Assembly (NCBI RefSeq): GCF_013009345.1
Contig: NZ_JABELE010000002.1
Location: forward strand, 124,001 to 188,000
Direction of reading: 5' to 3'
Source: Acinetobacter geminorum
GTDB lineage: Bacteria > Pseudomonadota > Gammaproteobacteria > Pseudomonadales > Moraxellaceae
DNA: 64,000 nt
The notes under the pieces were generated by a model. It searched no databases. It worked only from the letters and a program-made list of their open reading frames with translations, and was not told the DNA's origin. This document shows, in pieces, positions 53,801 to 61,046 of this stretch. Made by a program: the position numbers and the translations under genes. Each line of letters opens with the position of its first letter. Position 1 is the stretch's first letter.

Positions 53801-54326
53801 TAACTACTAAAGGCAAAATCACTAAGGCAGAAATTAAGTAACCAATAACTTGCGGAATACCTAAAGCAAGCTCAAGTGCCATCGCCATAATTGCGGCTTC
53901 AAACGCAAGCAAAATAAAGGTAAAGCTCGCATAAATCAGAGATGTAATGGTTGAGCCAATGTAGCCAAAACCTGCACCACGAGTAAGCAAATCGACGTCT
54001 ACATTATATTTTGCAGCGTAGTAACTAATCGGCCAACTGGTTAAAAATATGATGGTACATACGACTACTGCTGCCCATACTGCATTACTAAAGCCATACT
54101 GCCAAAGCATGGTCGCCCCAATGGCTTCCATCGCCAAAAAGCTAACGGTCGAAATTGCGGTGTTGGTCACAGTCCAAGGTGACCATTTACGTACAGAGGT
54201 GGGTGCATAGCGGAGCGCATAATCTTCGATACTTTCATCTGCCACCCAAATATTATATTCACGGCGTGTTTTGATCACACGTTGTGGCGCTTGTTGGGGG
54301 CGTGAAGAATCTAGCATAACACTCAT
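50862..54326 (-). CDS. NCS1 transporter fused to hybrid histidine kinase (transporter-derived sensor)
   Basis: 1154 aa. Residues about 30-490 are a whole NCS1 permease with 12 membrane segments (SIEDYALRYAP, LLTRGAGFGYIGS, FVIQIGEQADYLRFLP). Residues 506-543 hold C506xxC509-x19-C529xxC532 plus C521, C533, C539 and C543, a likely metal site. Two more membrane segments span about 572-640. The kinase has H693 in ISHELRTPLN, N811, DTGCG at 838-842 and GTGLGL at 868-873. The receiver is at about 930-1045 with D980 in LMDLNMP and K1031. The tail (1050-1154) is helical without an HPt His. It overlaps the response regulator. The permease part is the paralogue of the divergent gene at 54522. Confidence 0.95.
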   Translation of the reverse strand: MSVMLDSSRPQQAPQRVIKTRREYNIWVADESIEDYALRYAPTSVRKWSPWTVTNTAISTVSFLAMEAIGATMLWQYGFSNAVWAAVVVCTIIFLTSWPISYYAAKYNVDVDLLTRGAGFGYIGSTITSLIYASFTFILLAFEAAIMAMALELALGIPQVIGYLISALVILPLVVKGIGFINKVQAITQPIWLLLLLLPWFFVLWKQPQILSSSLHFVGAVSNSTDFNLYYFGAACTLIFSFVIQIGEQADYLRFLPQKEKNRTAWRFAVFLGGPSWIIFGFLKVLMGMLLMVLAFQLFIPVSELDNPTYLYWVAYQQFIPNPQLALILTLALVCLAQIKINMTNAYAGSLAWSNFFARLTHSHPGRIVWLLFNVFIAIVLMEMGISHAVERILGLYSNIALAWIGAVVADLIICKPLGLSPKGIEFRRAYLYDINPVGVGALLIASVLSMLSYLGFFGLMAKGLASFIALGSAVLCVPIIAYLTKGKYYIARQPEKIQATSVANCVVCERDYELADMAGCPAYNGTICSLCCSLEARCHDLCKPDARWSVQLKKAIWHYLPERWASRLNSRVSLYLLLTLGLSIVLAVSLSLVYIQEKTYLETINAAAVPQLFTLFVKIYTILFLLMSVAAWWLVLNDESRRNAEIETHQQTALLIDEIAAHEVTSKDLQDARISAERANDAKSRYVIGISHELRTPLNSILGYSQLLQKQEQLSEQGKMALGVISRSGQHLTSLIDGLLDLARIETGKISLNVVDVHFPNFIEQIIQMFQPQFEQKNLQFVYEIGDNLPHYVRTDKKRLEQILINLLGNALKFTTSGTITLKVEYRFQTAYFEIRDTGCGIAEADLERIFNPFERGSNVVQGGFTGTGLGLPIVKLLVDLLGGQLAVTSQLNQGSQFKIKFYLPSKEVVHPISNVYSNQITGYQGERKRILVVDNEAVDRGLVANFLKPLGFMIEEAESGIDCLRRVPIFQPNLILMDLNMPLMGGWETARLLRQNNITNVPILIISANAGEREVNPQDAVLSEDFMLKPIDLNLLLSKIGDKLGLIWIDSKSDAHLENNEVQTLDLNIYKQEQTTVHAPIKQPEDNELLDLPQSLQQLNDLIGQGYIRGIQQTLTQCRQNFPEHNELWEQLEQAIQKFDLKHAQRLIQDKQ

Positions 54327-54521
54327 GTTTTGGATAGGGCTGCATTAACCCCAGCAATCCTTATGCCAAAAGTCAATTATCATGGTGATTTTCTCGAATA
54401 CGCACATATACGCAAAATAACGTATTTTCAATTTTTCCCAAAAATCACACACTCAAATCCATCAAAAAACAATGATCAATATTTGTGTTGATTGACCGAA
54501 AATGATTGGGAGATTGATGTT

Positions 54522-56138
54522 ATGAGTGTATCTGAACATCCAAATCTGGACACTGTGCAAGGTACAGATTCACAAAAAGCAGTGAATGAAACCTTAGAAG
54601 ATTATACTTTACGTTATGCTCCACACAGCTTTCGGCGCTGGAGTCCCAAAGTTGTCGCTATTACTGCACTTGGTGGTATTGCCTATCTTGCTGACTTTTC
54701 TATTGGCGCCAGTATTGGTATGTCTTACGGAACAACCAATGCTGTTTTCTCCATTTTATTTGCAGCGATTATTATCTTCTTAACCGGCATTCCTTTAGCC
54801 TACTACGCAGCGCGCTATAACATCGATCTTGACTTGATTACCCGCGGTGCAGGTTTCGGTTATATCGGTTCAGTCCTGACCAGTATCATTTTCGCCAGTT
54901 TTACCTTTATTTTCTTTGCCCTTGAAGGTTCAATCATGGCGCAAGGGTTATTGCTCGGTTTAGGTATTCCGCTTTGGGCAGGTTATCTCATCTCAACAGT
55001 TATGGTCATACCGCTGGTAATTTACGGCATGAAAGCCTTAAGTAAATTACAAGTCTGGACTACCCCGCTTTGGCTGGTTCTGATGATTGGTCCTGTGGCC
55101 TATCTGATTTATCAAGAACCTACCTTAGTCAGCCAGTTTGCAACTTTCACAGGTAACGAAGGTTTCGCAACTGTAGACATGGCAGCAATCATGTTGGGTG
55201 CTGGTATATGTCTATCTTTGATTATGCAAATTGGTGAGCAAATTGACTACCTACGCTTCATGCCTGCTAAAACAAAAGAAAATAGCAAAGCATGGTGGGC
55301 TGCGGTTATTTCAGCGGGTCCGGGTTGGGTGATTTTAGGGGCGATTAAACAAATTATCGGGGCATTTTTAGGTTTCTATTTACTTACTAAAATACCGGGC
55401 GTAAACAGCACTGAACCTGTTCAACAGTTTAATGCGGCGTTTCATGACATGCTTCCGGGCTGGGCTGCTTTAACACTCGCAGTGATTTTGGTGGTCATTT
55501 CTCAAATTAAAATTAATGTGACTAATGCTTACTCTGGTTCCCTTGCATGGACAAGTGCCTACACTCGTATTAGCAAACATTATCCGGGTCGTATTGTGTT
55601 TGTGATGGTGAACTTGGCAATTGCGCTTGCTTTAATGGAAGGCAACATGTTTGCGGTACTGGGTAAAATCTTAGGGTTCTATTCAAACTTTGCGATTGCA
55701 TGGGTTGTAGTTGTTGCAACAGACATTTCAATCAACAAATATGTTTTAAAACTTTCACCTAAAGAGCCGGAATACCGCCGTGACATGCTATACAACGTAA
55801 ACCCTGTCGGTATGGTTGCATTCCTTGTATCAGCAGGCTTATCGATTGCAGCATTCTTCGGCTTACTCGGTAGTTTCTTGGCACCTTACTCACCGCTTAT
55901 CGCACTTGTGCTTGCTTTTGTATTAACACCAATCATGGGTTTATTAACCAAAGGAAAATACTACATCAAGTCAAACGATGACGGTATTAAAGAACCACGT
56001 TACGATGCTGAAGGCACTCCTGTTGCTACCGTCTATCACTGCCGCGTATGTGAGCAAGGCTATGAACGTCCAGATATTATGTTCTCTCACAAACATAACG
56101 GTACGATCTGTTCTTTGTGTAAAACACTCGATGCTTAA
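54522..56138 (+). CDS. NCS1-family transporter, paralogue of the adjacent sensor's membrane domain
   Basis: 538 aa, 12 membrane segments. ETLEDYTLRYAPHSFRRWSP, DLITRGAGFGYIGS, LIMQIGEQIDYLRFMP and SQIKINVTNAYSGSLAW match the sensor residue for residue in blocks. The C-terminal cytoplasmic tail ends C507xxC510-x19-C530xxC533, the same spacing as in the sensor. ATG 54522 has GGGAG nine bases upstream; an upstream TTG does not. NCS1 members carry purines, cytosine, allantoin, hydantoin or thiamine-related compounds by sodium or proton symport. The substrate is unknown, but the layout suggests that the sensor controls this uptake. Confidence 0.92.
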   Translation: MSVSEHPNLDTVQGTDSQKAVNETLEDYTLRYAPHSFRRWSPKVVAITALGGIAYLADFSIGASIGMSYGTTNAVFSILFAAIIIFLTGIPLAYYAARYNIDLDLITRGAGFGYIGSVLTSIIFASFTFIFFALEGSIMAQGLLLGLGIPLWAGYLISTVMVIPLVIYGMKALSKLQVWTTPLWLVLMIGPVAYLIYQEPTLVSQFATFTGNEGFATVDMAAIMLGAGICLSLIMQIGEQIDYLRFMPAKTKENSKAWWAAVISAGPGWVILGAIKQIIGAFLGFYLLTKIPGVNSTEPVQQFNAAFHDMLPGWAALTLAVILVVISQIKINVTNAYSGSLAWTSAYTRISKHYPGRIVFVMVNLAIALALMEGNMFAVLGKILGFYSNFAIAWVVVVATDISINKYVLKLSPKEPEYRRDMLYNVNPVGMVAFLVSAGLSIAAFFGLLGSFLAPYSPLIALVLAFVLTPIMGLLTKGKYYIKSNDDGIKEPRYDAEGTPVATVYHCRVCEQGYERPDIMFSHKHNGTICSLCKTLDA

Positions 56139-56152
56139 ATATTCTTAAAACT

Positions 56153-56180
56153 AAAAAAGAAGCTTTAAAGCTTCTTTTTT
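56153..56180. terminator. Bidirectional terminator
   Basis: A 28-bp perfect palindrome built on AAAAAAGAAGCTTT and its complement, T-tract in both directions, between convergent genes. Confidence 0.92.
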
Positions 56181-56195
56181 TATATCTGATGATTC

Positions 56196-56651
56196 TTAGC
56201 CAATCGGGAATAAACGTTCAGGCACTACATCTTTCATCACGATGGTTGAGATGAGCCGTTGCACACTTGGAATAGCAGATAATTTTTCATCGTACAAACG
56301 CTGGAAAGCAGGTAAATCTTTAGCCACCACATGTAGTAAATAATCTGGCTCACCAAACAAACGCTGTGCCTGAATAATTTGCGGTATGTCTATCACGGCA
56401 TTTTCAAACTTCTCGACTGCCTGTTTATCGCCCTCTTTAAGCGTAATAAAAACAATCGCTGAAAATTCAAATCCCACTAAGTTTGGGTCGAGTTCTGCCC
56501 GATAACCTTTGATAGCTCCAGACTCTTCTAAAGCCTTCACTCGTCTATGACAAGGTGAAATGCTCAAACCGACTTTTTCTGCCAACTCGGTGATAGATAA
56601 TCGGCCATTTAATTGCAATTCAGCAAGAATCTTTTTATCTGTGCGATCCAT
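56196..56651 (-). CDS. Lrp/AsnC-family regulator
   Basis: 151 aa. N-terminal helix-turn-helix (MDRTDKKILAELQLNGRLSITELAEKVGLSISPCHRRVKALEESG) and a C-terminal RAM domain (FRLFGEPDYLLHVVAKD-type segment). It is divergent from the LysE-type exporter 157 bp away and probably induces it when an amino acid is in excess. Confidence 0.92.
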   Translation of the reverse strand: MDRTDKKILAELQLNGRLSITELAEKVGLSISPCHRRVKALEESGAIKGYRAELDPNLVGFEFSAIVFITLKEGDKQAVEKFENAVIDIPQIIQAQRLFGEPDYLLHVVAKDLPAFQRLYDEKLSAIPSVQRLISTIVMKDVVPERLFPIG

Positions 56652-56807
56652 TTAGAAAAATTTACCCCAAATGAGTGTGATATGAGCAAACATTTAAAAG
56701 CACATTCTAAATACATGAGCATATTATTTTCAACAAGCTCGCATAAATAGGGATTTTTTCTAAACCACGAGCGAAACCTTTGGAAAATAGTTTGCTGAGA
56801 TAAGCAT

Positions 56808-57419
56808 ATGGCTTTTAACATTTTTATTGCATTTTGGAGTGTCTCCATTCTTTTTATTATTACGCCAGGGGCAGACTGGGCCTATGCCATTTCAGCAGGG
56901 ATTAAAGGCAAAGTCGTCGTACCCGCCGTCGCAGGTATGCTATTTGGACACTTTATTACGATTTTATTGGTAGCGGCTGGTGTTGGTCTGCTTGTAGCAA
57001 ATAATCCAACTGCTCTAATGATTCTTACTGTTGCGGGTTCTGCTTATTTGTTATGGATGGGTATAAATTTATTACTTACCCCTCCTACTCCGAACGAGTC
57101 TGGTTCTGAAAAAGCTCAGTCATGGTTGAGCTGGGCAACCAAAGGCGTTTACGTGAGTGGATTAAACCCGAAAGTTTTTTTACTCTTTTTAGCCCTGCTT
57201 CCTCAGTTTATTGATACTACTGCTTCATGGTCAGTGACAACACAAATTCTTGCCTTTGGTGTTGTTCACATGATTAGCTGCGCGATAATTTACTTAATGG
57301 TAGGTTATGGTTCAGAGGCTATTTTAAAAACCAGACCACAAGCAGCACAGTTAGTTGGTCGTTTTTCAGGTGGTTTGATGGTTGTTATCGCTACATGTTT
57401 ATTGATTGGACAAATTTAA
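56808..57419 (+). CDS. LysE/RhtB-family amino-acid exporter
   Basis: 203 aa with six membrane helices. FIITPGADWAYAISAGIKGKVVVPAVAGMLFGH and GVYVSGLNPKVFLLFLALLPQF are the family marks. Controlled, by position, by the divergent Lrp-family protein. Export substrate unknown. Confidence 0.92.
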   Translation: MAFNIFIAFWSVSILFIITPGADWAYAISAGIKGKVVVPAVAGMLFGHFITILLVAAGVGLLVANNPTALMILTVAGSAYLLWMGINLLLTPPTPNESGSEKAQSWLSWATKGVYVSGLNPKVFLLFLALLPQFIDTTASWSVTTQILAFGVVHMISCAIIYLMVGYGSEAILKTRPQAAQLVGRFSGGLMVVIATCLLIGQI

Positions 57420-57434
57420 AAAGTCATTCAGCAA

Positions 57435-57467
57435 AAGTTACTGGCCTCCATTCCAGGTCAGTAACTT
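57435..57467. terminator. Hairpin between the exporter and umuDAb
   Basis: A 13-bp stem AAGTTACTGGCCT / AGGTCAGTAACTT (one G-U), 7-base loop, between convergent genes. Confidence 0.75.
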
Positions 57468-57489
57468 GAATATAAAATATGAGAAAAAA

Positions 57490-58101
57490 TTATCTCATTC
57501 GTTTGAGGTTATAAGTCACCACTCCCCAAATAACCAGTTCTTGCCCCTCTTCAATATAAATATTCTGATAATCAGGGTTCTCTGCTTTCAGCCAAACTTT
57601 AGGTGGATGAAATTGACTATCAATCATTAAGCGCTTCACAGTAAAATCATTGTCGATGAGTGCAATCACAATATCACCTGATTTAGCGGGAATGCTACGG
57701 TCCACAATAAGCGGATCATTAATATCAATTCCAGCATCTAACATGGATAAAGAGTTGGCTTTAACAATAAACGTGGCATTTTCATTTCTAATTAAATATT
57801 CATTTAAATCAAGTGCTTGCTCAATATCATCTTGCGCAGGTGAAGGAAAACCTGCCGCAACACGTTCAGTTGCCAAAGGAATGTGGTAAATTTTATCGTT
57901 ATTCGGGTGGACCTGTTGGACATTAAGTTTTGAGTTAAAGTCGGTCAAGTTATTGGTTTTGACATTATTCAGTAACCAATTTTTGATAAAGTTAACTTGA
58001 GACTCGGGAACACGAATGACTTTGGTGGGTTCATTGAACTGTGCTTTACGTCCGGCATTTTCTCGTGCACCGCCATGCTCGAACTCTTTTTTCTTTGGCA
58101 T
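57490..58101 (-). CDS. umuDAb: UmuDAb, LexA/UmuD-like DNA-damage repressor
   Basis: 203 aa. In place of the short UmuD, it has a long N-terminal DNA-binding part (ENAGRKAQFNEPTKVIRVP), the cleavage site A83-G84 in RVAAGFP, and the Ser/Lys dyad S119 (SLSML) and K156 (FTVKRL). These positions are exactly those of Acinetobacter UmuDAb, which acts like LexA: RecA-dependent self-cleavage on DNA damage relieves repression of error-prone polymerase and other genes. The genus lacks LexA. Its promoter and operator are at 58138-58166 and it is divergent from ddrR. Confidence 0.95.
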   Translation of the reverse strand: MPKKKEFEHGGARENAGRKAQFNEPTKVIRVPESQVNFIKNWLLNNVKTNNLTDFNSKLNVQQVHPNNDKIYHIPLATERVAAGFPSPAQDDIEQALDLNEYLIRNENATFIVKANSLSMLDAGIDINDPLIVDRSIPAKSGDIVIALIDNDFTVKRLMIDSQFHPPKVWLKAENPDYQNIYIEEGQELVIWGVVTYNLKRMR

Positions 58102-58137
58102 ATTGCCTCCACTCCACTGTTCAAATCCTACACAAAC

Positions 58138-58166
58138 AATGTAACTTGAAAAAGTTACATTTTCAA
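58138..58166 (-). promoter_or_regulatory. umuDAb promoter overlapped by UmuDAb operator
   Basis: The 21-bp palindrome at 58146-58166 (half-site TTGAAAA, other half TTTTCAA) is, from memory, the published UmuDAb site. On the minus strand its first half supplies a -35 TTGAAA, and TACATT follows 17 bp later at 58143-58138, so binding would block RNA polymerase. A second, offset inverted repeat AATGTAACTT / AAGTTACATT covers 58138-58161. Confidence 0.85.
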
Positions 58167-58312
58167 GTTGACGAAATATTTTTTTTGCATAACAATAAAT
58201 CTCATGATCAGATTTTAATCCATTTTGCTTTTAACAGGGATGTTTTAACCAAAATGGCAATTTGAAGAAAATCAAAACCTATTTCGGAATAGTCGTTATC
58301 GCTGACTGTTTT

Positions 58313-58326
58313 TTGATTTTTATCAA
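58313..58326. promoter_or_regulatory. FNR-box-like palindrome upstream of ddrR
   Basis: TTGAT-TTTT-ATCAA matches the CRP/FNR-family FNR consensus in every fixed position and is centred about 70 bp upstream of the ddrR start. AT-rich context makes chance possible. Confidence 0.35.
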
Positions 58327-58388
58327 ATGAGATTCTGAACACTTAACATTCTGGTTAAATTCAGTTTTTTGGTATGGAGACATGCGAA

Positions 58389-58622
58389 ATGAAAAATCAA
58401 CGTGATGCGGTTTTAGGTTATGCAAATGAGCAACATGCTTACTATATCCGCCTAATTGAAAATGATGCGGTTTTAGGTGAAAGCTACGGATTATTTTGTG
58501 AAAATCCAGATAGCGAAGCAGCCGAAAGTATTATGACGACACTTTTTTTGAAAAAATCTTTTTGGTTAAACGGTTCTGAATACCTTGATATTGTAAAAGG
58601 CCTACAACCTCTCCCTCAGTAA
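58389..58622 (+). CDS. ddrR: DdrR, DNA-damage response co-regulator
   Basis: 77 aa with no known domain. It is the small gene divergent from umuDAb in all Acinetobacter I recall, and is induced by DNA damage and works with UmuDAb as a co-repressor. The start is the ATG with GGAG nine bases upstream, followed by KNQRDAVLGYANEQHAYYIR. The name is given by position and size plus recollection of the sequence. Confidence 0.85.
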   Translation: MKNQRDAVLGYANEQHAYYIRLIENDAVLGESYGLFCENPDSEAAESIMTTLFLKKSFWLNGSEYLDIVKGLQPLPQ

Positions 58623-58634
58623 ATAAGTAAGCTA

Positions 58635-58668
58635 AAAAACAAAGGAGGCAAAAGCCTCCTTTGTTTTT
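58635..58668. terminator. Bidirectional terminator
   Basis: A 15-bp stem AAAAACAAAGGAGGC / GCCTCCTTTGTTTTT, AAAA loop, between convergent ddrR and the KGG gene. Confidence 0.93.
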
Positions 58669-58680
58669 AAAACATTCTGC

Positions 58681-60030
58681 TTAAGACGTAAAACGTCCGT
58701 AGGCATCACGTTTTTGATTACGAGAGTTTTGACCACGGCCATCATAATCATCATCGTCATCGCGGCTGCGACCACGACCTCGTCCACCTGAGCGGCCACG
58801 ATCGTCATCATCATCATCGTCATCACGGCTGCGGCCACGACCTCGTCCGCCTGAACGGCCACGATCGTCATCACGGCTGCGGCCACGGCCTCGTCCGCCT
58901 GAACGGCCACGATCGTCATCATCGTCGTCATCACGGCTGCGACCTCGGCCTCGTCCACCTGAGCGGCCACGATCGTCATCATCATCGTCGTCATCACGAC
59001 TGCGACCTCGGCCTCGGCCACCTGAACGGCCACCCCGATCGTCATCATCATCATCATGGCTGCGACCTCGGCCTCGGCCACCTGAACGGCCACCCCGATC
59101 GTCATCACCATCGTCATCACGACTGCGGCCACGACCTCGTCCGCCTGAACGGCCGCGATCGTCATCATCATCGTCATCACGGCTGCGGCCACGACCTCGG
59201 CCACCGCGATCATCATCATCATCGTCATCACGACTGCGGCCACGGCCTCGTCCGCCTGAGCGGCCTCCGCGATCGTCATCATCATCGTCGTCATCACGAC
59301 TGCGACCTCGGCCTCGTCCGCCTGAGCGGCCTCCGCGATCGTCATCATCATCGTCGTCATCACGACTGCGACCTCGGCCTCGACCACCTGAACGGCCTCC
59401 GCGATCGTCATCATCGTCGTCATCATCACGACTGCGACCTCGGCCTCGACCACTTGAGCGGCCACCGCGATCATCATCGTCGTCATCACGGCTGCGGCCA
59501 CGGCCTCGACCACCTGAACGGCCTCCGCGATCGTCATCATCATCGTCATCACGGCTGCGACCTCGGCCTCGACCACCTGAGCGGCCACCGCGATCGTCAT
59601 CATCGTCGTCATCATCACGGCTGCGGCCACGGCCTCGTCCGCCTGAACGGCATCCGCGATCGTCATCATCATCGTCATCACGGCTGCGACCACGACCTCG
59701 TCCACCTGAACGGCCTCCGCGATCATCATCATCGTCGTCATCATCACGACCGCGGCCACGACCATTACGGCCATCATTTTTATGGCTTAATGCACCCGCT
59801 TCACGCGCTTCTTCAGACGTAAATTCATGAGCGTTACCACTTGCATGGGCTGCTCGGCCAGCTTCACGAGCTTCTTCAGAGGTAAACTCATGTGCATTAC
59901 CACTCGCGTGAGCAGCTCGCCCACCTTTGCTAGCTATTTCTCGTACTCTTTCAGGATCCATACTTGCAAATCCACGATTTGAAGTACCTGATCTATTGTT
60001 ATCATCATCTTCATATCTAGTATTAGCCAT
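58681..60030 (-). CDS. KGG-motif stress protein with long Asp/Arg/Gly repeat
   Basis: 449 aa. Residues about 1-90 carry a KGG-type stress motif (REIASKGGRAAHAS) and two more near-copies (SEEAREAGRAAHASGNAHEF). Residues about 92-430 are 17 runs of Asp (3-8 each) separated by RGGRSGGRGRGRSR-like units, and the end is NQKRDAYGRFTS. It has no membrane or signal segment, so it is a cytoplasmic, intrinsically disordered polyampholyte. The KGG family (GsiB, Con-10) is linked to desiccation and general stress. Repeat number is likely to vary between strains. Its role is inferred. Confidence 0.88.
   Translation of the reverse strand: MANTRYEDDDNNRSGTSNRGFASMDPERVREIASKGGRAAHASGNAHEFTSEEAREAGRAAHASGNAHEFTSEEAREAGALSHKNDGRNGRGRGRDDDDDDDDRGGRSGGRGRGRSRDDDDDDDRGCRSGGRGRGRSRDDDDDDDDRGGRSGGRGRGRSRDDDDDDDRGGRSGGRGRGRSRDDDDDDRGGRSSGRGRGRSRDDDDDDDDRGGRSGGRGRGRSRDDDDDDDDRGGRSGGRGRGRSRDDDDDDDDRGGRSGGRGRGRSRDDDDDDDRGGRGRGRSRDDDDDDDRGRSGGRGRGRSRDDDGDDDRGGRSGGRGRGRSHDDDDDDRGGRSGGRGRGRSRDDDDDDDDRGRSGGRGRGRSRDDDDDDDRGRSGGRGRGRSRDDDRGRSGGRGRGRSRDDDDDDDDRGRSGGRGRGRSRDDDDDYDGRGQNSRNQKRDAYGRFTS
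58741..59757. repeat. Tandem coding repeat of the KGG protein
   Basis: About 1 kb of 17 imperfect units of roughly 55-66 bp that encode Asp runs (GAY codons) and Arg/Gly runs. It is GC-rich in an AT-rich genome, and gives spurious long open frames on the other strands. Prone to slippage. Confidence 0.9.
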
Positions 60031-60504
60031 AGTTATATCTTCCTATATTTAATTATAGTCACTACCGCTTTTAGTTAACGGATTTAATAACAATAGAATA
60101 TCTATAATATTTTCCCACCCAAGTGATGTATCAATCCTTTTAAATGTATATCAATCTAAAAATAAAATTTCCTATAAGGTTATTATTTTTAAAATATTTT
60201 AAAAATTTTAATTATTAATAATTTTACTCTTTAAATAATGAACATACTCATTATTACCTAATAGTACACTATAATATAGTTTTACAAACATAGTTAAAAT
60301 AATTTAACTGATAACAAAAAATTTCAAAATGTACAAAACAGTAAAATAACACAACATCAGGTCTATTGAGAAAATAACAAGCAAACAATTATTTTAATTA
60401 AAAAACAATAACATATATCATTACATTTTCAGAATTAATTTACTTGAGAGATTAATATGAATATTTAAAACTAATTTTAATAAGATGGTTTGAGTAACTT
60501 AACT
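60031..60504. other. AT-rich intergenic region
   Basis: 474 bp, about four-fifths A/T, between the KGG gene and the unknown gene. I see the KGG promoter area by position but no convincing box, repeat or RNA. Confidence 0.5.
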
Positions 60505-60906
60505 ATGCAATTAAAAAATCAACAGTCAGCTCTACAATATATTCATATTTCTATCCCTGAAATTTTACTAGGACATATTAAGTCTAAAAACTCATGGCAG
60601 GACTATGACAAAGAATGGAGCTATAGATTAGACCCACCTCATGCAAGTCATCCTTTCCAAAGAGAATTATATATCATTAAGTCAAAAAATATAGAAAATG
60701 AAGATATAAAACTTTTGCTAGATAATATAGCTGTTAAAAATAATAAAAGTTCAGAAAATATAGATGAAGCAAAAGAAATTATTAAAAAAATATTAGACTT
60801 ATCTAATAATATACCTATAGAAAACTGGTTAGAAGACACAGGAAATAGATCTATTATTGAAAGTATGATTGATAAAAATAAAATCAAGTTGATCGATATT
60901 ATTTAA
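60505..60906 (+). CDS. Uncharacterised AT-rich protein
   Basis: 133 aa from the first ATG (an in-frame TTG lies five codons earlier). No family was recognised. The first half has ALQYIHISIPEILLGHIKSKNSWQDYDKEWSYRLDPPHASHPFQRELYI, a compact, probably beta-rich segment; the second half is helical and rich in Lys, Ile and Asn. Base composition is much more AT-rich than the neighbours, which suggests horizontal gain. No ribosome site is obvious. Confidence 0.6.
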   Translation: MQLKNQQSALQYIHISIPEILLGHIKSKNSWQDYDKEWSYRLDPPHASHPFQRELYIIKSKNIENEDIKLLLDNIAVKNNKSSENIDEAKEIIKKILDLSNNIPIENWLEDTGNRSIIESMIDKNKIKLIDII

Positions 60907-61046
60907 CCCTCAAATATAAAAATATTTTTTTACATCCTTATAAATAAAATAACAAAGACAACTTATTAAAGAATTCATTTTACTCACATTTACGCGGTAA
61001 CAGCTCACTATATAAAAATTAGATATTACAACCGAGGTATTTAAAA

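Noticed and set aside
58041..58265. 74-codon plus-strand frame in the umuDAb/ddrR region
   Set aside because: It runs antisense through the umuDAb start and its operator.
58741..59757. Regular 55-66 bp repeats that look like a CRISPR array at first sight
   Set aside because: Units are imperfect, without unique spacers, and encode one continuous protein.
58632..59822. Long open frames on both strands across the Asp/Arg/Gly repeat, rich in Met/Val/Ala or His/Arg
   Set aside because: They are other-frame readings of the repeat; only the frame with the KGG head has a sensible start, domain and terminator.
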